Assembly: GCA_900545215.1 (NCBI GenBank)
Contig: UQXW01000041.1
Location: 1 to 19,579 of the forward strand
Source of the DNA: an uncultured Bacteroidota bacterium
Lineage (GTDB): Bacteria > Bacteroidota > Bacteroidia > Bacteroidales > P3
Direction of reading: 5' to 3'
Length of the DNA stretch: 19,579 bases
Shown: in pieces, positions 1 to 6,628 of the stretch
How the letters are laid out: every line of letters starts with the position of its first letter
How positions within the stretch are numbered: the stretch's first letter is position 1
Position numbers and translations under genes: made by a program
Notes under the pieces: model-generated
The model's database searches: none
Told to the model about the DNA's origin: nothing
The model's input: the letters and a program-made list of their open reading frames with translations, nothing else

Positions 1-108
1 CATTTTGCGAACACGGTTTGAAAGGATACTCTTTATATTTTTCACTCGTACCTCTCTTTACTTTCATACATTTTCTACCCTCTCTACTTTTTCTCTTGAT
101 TGTGTGTA

Positions 109-135
109 TTGAACCATGAAAAATTCATACTTTTG
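109..135 (+). promoter_or_regulatory. Possible Bacteroidetes-type promoter, weak
   Basis: TACTTTTG at 128-135 matches the -7 consensus TAnnTTTG. The nearest TTG (109-111) lies only 16 bases upstream instead of about 19, so the -33 match is poor. If used, transcription would start near 142 and cover the structured region 232-457 before the LRR gene at 481. The rest of 1-231 is AT-rich and shows no convincing ORF. An AGGAGG at 163-168 is not followed by a usable start codon. Confidence 0.3.
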
Positions 136-231
136 CAAGTTGAAATCAAACCATTACAGAAAGGAGGCAACAGAAGAAAAGAGTTTACATTGATTCAGTA
201 CGTATTTATATGACATAATAAAGCGTTTTTG

Positions 232-366
232 CTTATACTTGGCGTGTGGAATCTGGACAATTTCATACAATAATATCCTGAAAAGATAAGCGAGAAACGC
301 TCACGATGTATTTCGTGGGCTTTTCTTATTCAGGATATTGGTAGTCCAGAACCACACACCGATAAG
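232..366 (+). ncRNA. Rod-like structured RNA candidate (6S-like shape)
   Basis: This non-coding stretch folds back on itself almost end to end. Visible helices are CTTAT 232-236 with ATAAG 362-366; 241-249 with 352-360 (one C/A mismatch); TCTGGAC 252-258 with GTCCAGA 344-350; 271-282 with 329-340 (11 Watson-Crick pairs plus one G-U); 283-286 with 324-327; and 288-291 with 319-322. A small apical hairpin is CACGA 302-306 with TCGTG 313-317. A lopsided bubble of 12 nt (259-270) against 3 nt (341-343) sits mid-rod. A long rod with a central bubble is the general shape of 6S RNA, but no 6S sequence signature was recognised. A run of eight T (381-388) follows 14 nt later. Alternatives are a structured leader of the LRR gene or a palindromic mobile remnant. 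The strand is inferred from the T-run and the downstream gene. Confidence 0.42.
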
Positions 367-369
367 ACA

Positions 370-457
370 CAAGTCCCACGTTTTTTTTATGTCCGTACGC
401 TAAGGGAAGAAACAAAGCGGGCAAAGCCTGCAAAATACAAATTGCCTTTGGGACTTG
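370..457 (+). promoter_or_regulatory. Long-range hairpin in the leader of the LRR gene
   Basis: CAAGTCCCA (370-378) pairs perfectly with TGGGACTTG (449-457). The enclosed segment contains a compact hairpin, GCGGGC (417-422) with GCCTGC (426-431), around an AAA loop. The right arm ends 23 nt before the ATG at 481, so the fold could affect translation of that gene. An alternative GGCAA/TTGCC pairing exists (421-425 with 444-448). No known riboswitch class was recognised. Confidence 0.35.
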
Positions 458-480
458 GGCAGAAATAAAAACAAGAAAAA

Positions 481-2871
481 ATGATAAAATTAAAATTCGG
501 CAAGCCATTGTGCCGATCGATAATTGCAGTGGCAATAATGATGCTTTCGCTCCAAGCGATGGCATACGACTTTTCCTACACCCATCAAGGGAAAACACTC
601 TACTACGACATTACCTCCGAAAATACGGTTGCAGTAACGTATTATACCAATAATTATAACAATTATAATTACGTAAGTGGCGATGTGGTCATCCCTTCAA
701 CCCTAACCTACAACGGCACGACGTATAGCGTTACTTCCATCGGAGGGAGTGCGTTTGGGGATTGCAGCGGTTTGACTTCGGTAACCATACCGAACAGCGT
801 TACTTCCATCGGAGGTTTTGCGTTTTCCGGTTGCAGCGATTTGACTTCGGTAACCATACCGAACAGCGTTACTTCCATAGGAGATTTTGCGTTTTTGAGT
901 TGCAGCGGTTTGACTTCGATAAATGTCGCTTCGGGCAATACGCATTATTCATCGATAGACGGAGTGTTGTACAATTACGTTCAAGACACTTTGATAAAAT
1001 GCCCGGGTGCAAAAACCTCGGTAACCATACCGATCGGCGTTACTTTCATAGGAGAGCAGGCGTTTAGAGGTTGCCGCGGCTTGACTTCGGTTACCATTCC
1101 GAACAGCGTTACTTCCATCGGAGAGGTTGCGTTTAGCGGTTGCAGCGGTTTGACTTCGGTTACCATTGGCAACAGCGTTACTTCCATAGGAGATTATGTG
1201 TTTTCCGGTTGCAGCGGTTTGACTTCGGTTACCATTGGCAACAGCGTTACTTCCATCGGAGATGGTGCGTTTTACTATTGCAGCAGTTTGACTTCGATAA
1301 ATGTCGCTTCGGGCAATACGCATTATTCATCGATAGACGGAGTGTTGTACAATTACGTTCAAGATACTTTGATGCAATGCCCGTGTGCAAAAACTTCGAT
1401 AACCATACCGAACAGTGTTACTTCCATAGGAGAGCATGCGTTTGAAAATTGCAGCGGCTTGACTTCGGTTACCATTGGCAACAGCGTTACTTCCATAGGA
1501 GATTATGTGTTTTCCGGTTGCAGCGGTTTGACTTCGGTTACCATTGGCAACAGCGTTACTTCCATCGGAGATGGTGCGTTTTACTATTGCAGCAGTTTGA
1601 CTTCGATAAATGTCGCTTCGGGCAATACGCATTATTCATCGATAGACGGAGTGTTGTACAATTACGTTCAAGATACTTTGATGCAATGCCCGTGTGCAAA
1701 AACTTCGATAACCATACCGAACAGTGTTACTTCCATCGGAGAGGCTGCGTTTGAAAATTGCAGCGGCTTGACTTCGGTTACTATTCCGAACAGCGTTACT
1801 TCCATAGGAGGTAGTGCGTTTTGGTGTTGCAGCGGTTTGACTTCGGTAACCATTGGGAACAGTGTTACTTCCATAGGAGATTATGCGTTTTCCTATTGCA
1901 GCGGTTTGACTTCGGTTACCATTGGCAACAGCGTTACTTCCATCGGAGGGGGTGCGTTTGAAGATTGCAGCGGCTTGACTTCGGTTACCATACCGAACAG
2001 CGTTACCTCTATCGGAAGGAGTGCGTTTTCCGGTTGCAGCGGCTTGGCTTCGGTCAAATGTTTGGCAAGTATTCCACCTTCGATTGGGAATAATTCATTT
2101 CAAAACATTTCTGATACTTGTCTTTTGACCGTTCCTTGCGGCAGTTTGGAGGCTTATACGACAAGTGATTGGAATACATACTTTGCAACTCGCATTTCGG
2201 AAGATTTGTCCTTTGAGTTGTCTGTATCTGCAAACGATGAGGCATACGGCAGAGTTGAAGTGGAAACGCAGTCTTGCAACGTCAAAACTCTTACTGCCAT
2301 TGCAAACGAGGGTTACGAGTTCACCGCTTGGAACGACGGCAATACGGAGAACCCGAGAACGGTAACCGTTACGAGCGACACCGCATTCATGGCGATATTC
2401 ACGGAGGCAGTAAGCACGCCGACAATCACGGTAACGGTGAACGATGCGACTATGGGCAGTGCCTCATATAACTTGGACGGCAATACGGCAGTATTGACGG
2501 CAACAGCAAACGAGGGTTACGAGTTCACCGGTTGGAACGATGGCAATACGGAAAACCCGAGAACGGTAACTATTACAAGCGATACAGCTTTCATGGCGAT
2601 ATTCACCGCAAGCGGTTCGTCATCTTTGCAAGAGGTGAATGCAAGAGAGTTCGCATTATATCCCAACCCTGCGAAGAGCTTCGTAACATTGGAGTTCGAG
2701 GCATTGAAAGAAAACACCTTGCTGCAAATCCTCGACATCAACGGCAGAAGGGTAAGAACGTTCGACCTCAAAGCCGGCGTTGAGACATTGCGAATAGACC
2801 TCGGCGATTTGCCGAAGGGTGTTTATACCGTCATGCTCGGCAACACGACGAAAAAGTTGATAGTGGAGTAA
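481..2871 (+). CDS. Secreted BspA-type leucine-rich-repeat protein with T9SS sorting domain
   Basis: 796 aa. Residues 1-28 form a signal peptide (Lys-rich start, hydrophobic core, likely cleavage after AMA). From about residue 83 to 529 there are 15 copies of a 23-residue BspA/LRR_5 unit of the form SVTSIGxxAFxxCSGLTSVTI. Three units are lengthened by an ASGNTHYSSIDGVLYN-type insert. Two beta-rich InlB-B/Listeria-Bacteroides-like repeats follow (about 580-644 and 646-711), both carrying NEGYEFTxWNDGNTENPRTV. The last 80 residues (about 717-796) are a type A T9SS C-terminal domain, with YPNPA near its start and GVYTVML near its end. The family is exported across the outer membrane and attached to or shed from the surface; members act in adhesion. 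The ligand here is unknown. The ATG follows an A-rich tract typical of Bacteroidetes starts. No partner gene adjoins it, and its own terminator follows. Confidence 0.93.
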   Translation: MIKLKFGKPLCRSIIAVAIMMLSLQAMAYDFSYTHQGKTLYYDITSENTVAVTYYTNNYNNYNYVSGDVVIPSTLTYNGTTYSVTSIGGSAFGDCSGLTSVTIPNSVTSIGGFAFSGCSDLTSVTIPNSVTSIGDFAFLSCSGLTSINVASGNTHYSSIDGVLYNYVQDTLIKCPGAKTSVTIPIGVTFIGEQAFRGCRGLTSVTIPNSVTSIGEVAFSGCSGLTSVTIGNSVTSIGDYVFSGCSGLTSVTIGNSVTSIGDGAFYYCSSLTSINVASGNTHYSSIDGVLYNYVQDTLMQCPCAKTSITIPNSVTSIGEHAFENCSGLTSVTIGNSVTSIGDYVFSGCSGLTSVTIGNSVTSIGDGAFYYCSSLTSINVASGNTHYSSIDGVLYNYVQDTLMQCPCAKTSITIPNSVTSIGEAAFENCSGLTSVTIPNSVTSIGGSAFWCCSGLTSVTIGNSVTSIGDYAFSYCSGLTSVTIGNSVTSIGGGAFEDCSGLTSVTIPNSVTSIGRSAFSGCSGLASVKCLASIPPSIGNNSFQNISDTCLLTVPCGSLEAYTTSDWNTYFATRISEDLSFELSVSANDEAYGRVEVETQSCNVKTLTAIANEGYEFTAWNDGNTENPRTVTVTSDTAFMAIFTEAVSTPTITVTVNDATMGSASYNLDGNTAVLTATANEGYEFTGWNDGNTENPRTVTITSDTAFMAIFTASGSSSLQEVNAREFALYPNPAKSFVTLEFEALKENTLLQILDINGRRVRTFDLKAGVETLRIDLGDLPKGVYTVMLGNTTKKLIVE
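1150..1736 (+). repeat. 309-bp in-gene tandem duplication, two copies
   Basis: Bases 1150-1427 recur at 1459-1736 with no difference found by eye over 278 bp. The period is 309 bp, exactly 103 codons. Mismatches bound the identity at 1149/1458 and 1428/1737. Each copy spans two ordinary LRR units and one insert-bearing unit. A diverged older relative of the insert module lies near 924-1030. Confidence 0.9.
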
Positions 2872-2901
2872 GCAGTAAGCAAGAATACTGCAAACGCAGC
2901 G

Positions 2902-2935
2902 AAGCCGCAGGCATTATTGCCTGCGGCTTTCTTGT
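2902..2935 (+). terminator. Rho-independent terminator of the LRR gene
   Basis: A perfect 12-bp stem, AAGCCGCAGGCA (2902-2913) with TGCCTGCGGCTT (2918-2929), closes a TTAT loop. A T-containing tail follows. It begins 30 nt after the stop codon. Confidence 0.85.
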
Positions 2936-3288
2936 TATTGTCTAAGTTCAACTCATATAAGTGGGAAAAGCCAAAATAAAAGCTCAAAGCAAGAGAGGGA
3001 AATTCCCTTTCCTTCGAGTTTGAAAAATAACCATCTTTGAATTCGATACAGCAATCGGCAAGAAGCATAAGAAAGCATTGCTTACCATAATGACAGAGCA
3101 ACCGATATGTGTCGGTTATCCTTGCTTGATGGAAAGGAGGCAAAGTCATCGACAAGAGCAGTGATAGAGAAACTGAAACCAAATGAACCAAGGGAAAACT
3201 CGGCTTACTTACTATTCTCGAATGCTGTTTTGCCGGTTTTACGACCGGAATAAAGAGTAGATAGGCTGCAACTGTGAGTTGAATTCGG
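2936..3288. other. Gene-free spacer between LRR gene and tmRNA
   Basis: No supportable ORF. It contains one copy of a dispersed repeat (2941-3027). Near 3231-3246 there is a short inverted repeat, CCGGT with ACCGG. The rest shows no clear signal. Confidence 0.5.
2941..3027 (+). repeat. Dispersed intergenic repeat, copy A
   Basis: It shares TTCAACTCATA, then CAAAATAAAA, CTCAAA, CAAGAGAG, TTCCT and TCGAGT in the same order with 10378-10480; copy B has about 18 extra bases inside. The second half can fold: GGGAA with TTCCC as a core, and CTC with GAG at the base. It sits just after a terminator. A weaker relative may lie at 6441-6520. Confidence 0.6.
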
Positions 3289-3332
3289 TAAAAACAAAAA
3301 TAAGGAGAGGTTGCTTTGCTTCTCTCCTTATT
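3289..3332 (-). terminator. Terminator of tmRNA
   Basis: An 11-bp perfect stem pairs 3299-3309 with 3322-3332 (arm CTCTCCTTATT as written on the plus strand). Read on the minus strand it is followed by TTTTGTTTTT. It starts just past the tmRNA 3' end. Confidence 0.85.
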
Positions 3333-3339
3333 ATCTTCG

Positions 3340-3733
3340 TGGACCTGCAGAGATTCGAACTCTGGTCCAAACAAGTAACACCCCGGCTTTCTACATGCTT
3401 ATTCCGTCAAGCATTTTCGAGAAAAGCCCAAGAGACGGACACCCCGACTTTTCCTTATCTTCCTTTGATTTCGCTCGAAGTCGGAAGAAGCCTTCGAACT
3501 ATTTCCGTTTTACTGCACCTCTGTACCCTTGACCACGGAAAAAAGGTCTTGGAGAGATGTCCTGCTCGCTGCACTTTGCAACGACAAGCTTTAATCTACT
3601 ATACTTCGATTAAGCGGCAAGAGCGTAATTTTCTTCGCCAATTAATATTTTGTAACCCTGTTCAAGGCTTGTGTTACCTTAGCCTGCATGCTTACCGAAC
3701 CATTAACCCTGCTGTCAAAACCAACCCAGGCCC
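3340..3733 (-). ncRNA. ssrA: tmRNA (transfer-messenger RNA)
   Basis: This RNA rescues stalled ribosomes by acting first as alanyl-tRNA and then as a short mRNA that adds a degradation tag. On the minus strand the 5' end GGGCCTG (3733-3727) pairs with CAGGTCC (3347-3341), forming a 7-bp acceptor with one G-U. The T-arm reads CAGAG-TTCGAAT-CTCTG. The tag frame at 3639-3610 encodes GEENYALAA and then TAA; the ALAA end is the conserved protease-recognition tail. The length of about 394 nt fits the family. The 3' CCA is not encoded: the discriminator A is followed by CGA. A promoter lies just upstream and a terminator just downstream. Confidence 0.96.
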
Positions 3734-3749
3734 GATTTGTTAGCGACTG

Positions 3750-3779
3750 CAAAGATACAACAATCAACCGATTAGACAA
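3750..3779 (-). promoter_or_regulatory. Promoter of tmRNA
   Basis: On the minus strand TTG (3779-3777), exactly 19 bases, then TATCTTTG (3757-3750). This matches the Bacteroidetes sigma-ABfr consensus TTG-N19-TAnnTTTG. Initiation near 3743 would leave a leader of about 10 nt before the mature 5' end at 3733. Confidence 0.85.
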
Positions 3780-3816
3780 TGGGTACAATAAAAAATATTT
3801 TTTTTCTTCCGAAATG

Positions 3817-3847
3817 TTTGGTAGTTTGCGAAATTGTCGTACCTTTG
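3817..3847 (+). promoter_or_regulatory. Promoter of tRNA-Asp
   Basis: TTTG (3817-3820), 19 bases, then TACCTTTG (3840-3847): a consensus match. Initiation near 3854 gives a leader of about 32 nt. Its -33 box lies about 40 bp from that of the divergent tmRNA promoter. Confidence 0.85.
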
Positions 3848-3885
3848 CAACTGCAAACAAGGCTGAGACCTAAGGTTAGTTTGAA

Positions 3886-3962
3886 GGTTCGGTAGTTCAG
3901 TTGGTTAGAATACATGCCTGTCACGCATGGGGTCGCGGGTTCGAGTCTCGTCCGGACCGCCA
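3886..3962 (+). tRNA. tRNA-Asp (anticodon GTC)
   Basis: A complete cloverleaf of 77 nt including an encoded CCA. The acceptor is GGTTCGG with CCGGACC (one G-U pair). The anticodon stem-loop is CATGC-CTGTCAC-GCATG, with GTC in the loop. The T-arm loop is TTCGAGT. It reads GAC/GAU codons. It stands alone between its own promoter and terminator. Confidence 0.97.
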
Positions 3963-3973
3963 ACAAAAGAAGA

Positions 3974-4003
3974 CTTCGGGAATATTCCCCGAGGTTTTTT
4001 TTT
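3974..4003 (+). terminator. Terminator of tRNA-Asp
   Basis: CTTCGGG (3974-3980) pairs with CCCGAGG (3988-3994) around a 7-nt loop. Nine T follow (3995-4003). Confidence 0.87.
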
Positions 4004-4030
4004 GCGATGTGAAATTCTTTTGGTAATTCT

Positions 4031-4963
4031 ATGTCATTATCTCGGAAAACAACAGGCATCATTTGCGGAATAACCGCTGCTATTTGCTATGGTACAAATC
4101 CATTGGGAGCCTTGGCTCTTTATGCCGATAAGTTCACCCCTTATTCGGTTCTGTTTTATAGATTTCTCTTTGCAACGATAATATTGGCAGTCGTCATGCT
4201 CTGCAAAAAGATTTCTTTCAAAGTAAGTCTCAAAGAATTGTTGTTTCTTGCCTGCTTGGGAATTGTTTTCGCAACTTCTTCCATAACGCTTTTCGTTTCT
4301 TTCACTTTCATGTCCGCAGGAGTGGCTTCGACACTTTTGTTCGTACATCCGATAATGGTCGCTTTGATAATGGCAACTTTCTTCAAAGAAAAAATAAACT
4401 TTGCCGTGGTGATGTCGATATTGCTTGCCTTTTGCGGAATAGCCATGCTGTATTATTCACCGGACGGGGTGGTTCTGAATACTGCCGGAGTATTGCTCGT
4501 ACTCCTTTCTGCCTTATCATACGCCGTTTATATGATAACCATAAACAAGTCATCGATGGAATTACCATCTCTCAAACTGAATTTTTACGTCCTTTTCTTT
4601 TGCTGCCTTACTGCATTTGCAGCGAATTTCTTTCTTTCGGGAAAACCGATACAAAGGCTCGAAAACACAGCCCAACTGTTGCATGCTTTGCAACTCGCAA
4701 TAGTTCCGACAGTCCTTTCTCTTTGTCTTATGACAATAGCTTTGAAACGCATAGGCTCCACTTCCACCTCCATAATGGGAGCATTGGAACCACTGACAGC
4801 CGTATTGATAGGTGTCATGATTTTCGGCGAGCCGTTCTCACTCAACCTTGCATTCGGTATTCTGCTTATTCTTTGTGCCGAATTGATAATCGTATTGTTC
4901 AGAGACCTTACACTCAAATGCTTCATAGGAGTTTTCAAAAGACATGCAAAGAGACGCTATTGA
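4031..4963 (+). CDS. DMT superfamily permease, EamA family
   Basis: 310 aa, almost entirely hydrophobic. Its alternating hydrophobic segments fit the usual ten-helix EamA layout, two repeats of five helices in the inner membrane. The second repeat starts near GVLLVLLSALSYAVYM and ends with the typical GSTSTSIMGALEPLTAVLIG and FGILLILCAELIIVL segments. Family members export or import small metabolites; the substrate cannot be told from sequence. A short basic tail (RHAKRRY) ends the protein. The ATG lies 27 nt after the tRNA-Asp terminator. No consensus promoter was seen, only a one-mismatch TTCTTTTG at 4015-4022 without a -33 box. Its last 20 bases overlap the next gene, so the pair is probably co-transcribed. 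Confidence 0.88.
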   Translation: MSLSRKTTGIICGITAAICYGTNPLGALALYADKFTPYSVLFYRFLFATIILAVVMLCKKISFKVSLKELLFLACLGIVFATSSITLFVSFTFMSAGVASTLLFVHPIMVALIMATFFKEKINFAVVMSILLAFCGIAMLYYSPDGVVLNTAGVLLVLLSALSYAVYMITINKSSMELPSLKLNFYVLFFCCLTAFAANFFLSGKPIQRLENTAQLLHALQLAIVPTVLSLCLMTIALKRIGSTSTSIMGALEPLTAVLIGVMIFGEPFSLNLAFGILLILCAELIIVLFRDLTLKCFIGVFKRHAKRRY

Positions 4964-6305
4964 TTTCGAGAAAGAGAACACGGGAGTTCTTTTCAGGAGA
5001 ATGCTGATACCTACACTTATAAGTTCGGTATTCAGTATGGTTATGACCATTTCCGACGGTATATTCGTCGGACACGGAATAGGCAGTTCGGCACTTGCAG
5101 CCGTAAACATAGTAGCACCTTTATGGCTCATCGGTTCGGGAATAGGATTGATGTTCGGCATGGGAGCCTCTGTCGTGGCAAGTATTCATTTGGCAAAAAA
5201 CAAACTCAAAGCTGCGAGAATAAACCTTACCCAATCCATACTTTTTTCATCACTCCTTTTGGCAGTGATAGCAGTCGTCGTATGTATTTTCCGTAATGAA
5301 GTTCTCAGCCTTTTGGGTTGTCCTGACGACTTAAAATCATTGGCGATACTCTATATGTCGGGTTTTATTCCCTTTCTGCCTTTCAATGCCTTATTGCTAT
5401 CCGGAACATTCTTCATCAGATTGGACGGTTCACCGCGTTATGCCATGGCATGCACAACCATATCCGCCATCTTGAACCTCATATTGGATTATCTCTTCAT
5501 CTTCGTGTTTCGATGGGGCATACTCGGAGCAGCCATTGCCACCTCATTGGGCAGTTTGGTAGGAGCCGCAATGATTATCGGCTACCTCTCCAATGGCAAG
5601 CACAAACTACGCTTCATAAAAATAAAAGCAAGCCGCAAAAGTATGAAGTTGACATCTCGCAATCTCAAATACATGATGCACATCGGCTTATCCGGATTGC
5701 TTGCCGATGCGTCTATCTCTTTTATGATGCTCTGCGGAAATTATGTTTTCGGAATATTGGGCGGAGACGACTTGATAGCCGCATTCAGTGTCGTATGCTA
5801 TTTTTTCCCTATTGTATTCATGATTTACGAAGCCGTAGGAATGTCCGTTCAACCGATAATAAGTTACAACCATGCCAAAAGCAGAGAAGACAAAAAACTT
5901 AAAGCCTTGCGACTTGCCGTATTCACCAACTTGGGAATAGGCATTCCGATATGTCTTCTTGCCTTTTTCTTTCCGGGCATCATAGCCTCCTTATTCCTTC
6001 CTGTCGGAACACAAGCCTACCTTTACACCATGGAAGGCTTACCGCTATTCTCCCTCGGTTTTATCTTCTATGCCGGAAACATGATTGCAATCATATACTA
6101 CCAAAGTATAGAAAAAGCAAACTCTGCCACAACCATAACAATAATGAGAGGCTTCGTCTTCATGGCAATCGCCTTCACGCTTCTTTCATACCTTTTCGGC
6201 ATAAGAGGAGCATGGTTGGCAGTTCCTTCGACAGAAGTTCTCACACTTCTTCTCGTGCTTCTCATACCATTGTTCGGAAAAAAATCTGCAAAGAAGAAGC
6301 GATAA
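4944..6305 (+). CDS. MATE-family multidrug/Na+ (or H+) antiporter
   Basis: 453 aa, the normal MATE length, with about twelve hydrophobic segments in two halves. Recognisable landmarks are the first helix region (LIPTLISSVFSMVMTISDGI) with FVGHGIGSSALAAVN, the GLMFGMGASVVAS segment, and the second-half SVQPIISYNHA. MATE proteins expel cationic drugs or metabolites using sodium or proton gradients; the substrate is not predictable here. The architecture resembles the NorM/MepA-like bacterial branch. The ATG at 4944 lies inside the end of the EamA gene (20-nt overlap in another frame), which suggests translational coupling. The very basic C-terminus (KKSAKKKR) is probably cytoplasmic. Confidence 0.9.
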   Translation: MQRDAIDFEKENTGVLFRRMLIPTLISSVFSMVMTISDGIFVGHGIGSSALAAVNIVAPLWLIGSGIGLMFGMGASVVASIHLAKNKLKAARINLTQSILFSSLLLAVIAVVVCIFRNEVLSLLGCPDDLKSLAILYMSGFIPFLPFNALLLSGTFFIRLDGSPRYAMACTTISAILNLILDYLFIFVFRWGILGAAIATSLGSLVGAAMIIGYLSNGKHKLRFIKIKASRKSMKLTSRNLKYMMHIGLSGLLADASISFMMLCGNYVFGILGGDDLIAAFSVVCYFFPIVFMIYEAVGMSVQPIISYNHAKSREDKKLKALRLAVFTNLGIGIPICLLAFFFPGIIASLFLPVGTQAYLYTMEGLPLFSLGFIFYAGNMIAIIYYQSIEKANSATTITIMRGFVFMAIAFTLLSYLFGIRGAWLAVPSTEVLTLLLVLLIPLFGKKSAKKKR

Positions 6306-6352
6306 GATGCACTTCGCCTTGATGAATTGAAAAACCTCGGTGCTTACACTCG

Positions 6353-6413
6353 AAAAGACCTGGTCTTTTACCCCAAAAGAGGTGCTCTTTTACCCCAAAA
6401 GACCACCTCTTTT
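6353..6413. repeat. Tandem palindromic repeat, TCTTTTACCCCAAAAGA unit
   Basis: The 17-base unit TCTTTTACCCCAAAAGA occurs twice, at 6364-6380 and 6386-6402, a 22-bp period. Several pairings compete: AAAAGACC (6353-6360) with GGTCTTTT (6362-6369); GGTCTTTT with the second AAAAGACC (6397-6404); and AAAAGAGGTG (6375-6384) with CACCTCTTTT (6404-6413). It lies 48 nt after the MATE stop, so part may act as a terminator, but there is no real T-tract. Confidence 0.75.
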
Positions 6414-6553
6414 GCAATCTCACCTCCGAGAGAAATCCAAGATTAACTCATAAAAGCGATTTCGGCAAAGGAGAAAATCGATATAAGCCGAACAAGAAAA
6501 GAGAAAAGTCAGCTTTTCAATTTACCTTTGAAAGCACATCGATAAGACAGAGT

Positions 6554-6585
6554 TGTCGAAAGATTCATCTTTCGGAAATTCGACA
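6554..6585. promoter_or_regulatory. Nested inverted repeat upstream of mfd
   Basis: CGAAAGAT (6557-6564) and ATCTTTCG (6567-6574) form an 8-bp palindrome with a 2-base centre. Alternatively TGTCGAA (6554-6560) pairs with TTCGACA (6579-6585). It ends about 32 bp before the -7 box of mfd, where an upstream operator would lie. No regulator can be named. Confidence 0.35.
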
Positions 6586-6616
6586 GGAGAGCAGGCTTAC
6601 ATTCGTTCAAAGTGAG

Positions 6617-6624
6617 TAATTTTG
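6617..6624 (+). promoter_or_regulatory. -7 box of a candidate mfd promoter
   Basis: TAATTTTG matches TAnnTTTG, but no TTG lies at the expected spacing. The box ends only 4 bases before the ATG at 6629. Initiation would fall at or just after that ATG, implying a leaderless mRNA or a start at Met5 (6641). Confidence 0.4.
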
Positions 6625-6628
6625 CAGA

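Larger units (their letters stand above)
6306..6628. other. Gene-free spacer between MATE gene and mfd
   Basis: No ORF. It holds a palindromic tandem repeat (6353-6413), a weak relative of the dispersed repeat (6441-6520), a nested hairpin (6554-6585) and a -7 promoter box (6617-6624). Confidence 0.5.

Noticed and set aside
703..2365. Several long open frames on both strands within the LRR gene
   Set aside because: They are shadows of the repeated LRR codons. Their sequences repeat with the same period and lack independent protein character.
2823..3743. Open frames of 183 aa (minus) and 154 aa (plus) around the tmRNA
   Set aside because: They overlap the tmRNA, its terminator and the LRR gene terminator. 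The tmRNA structure and tag explain the sequence.
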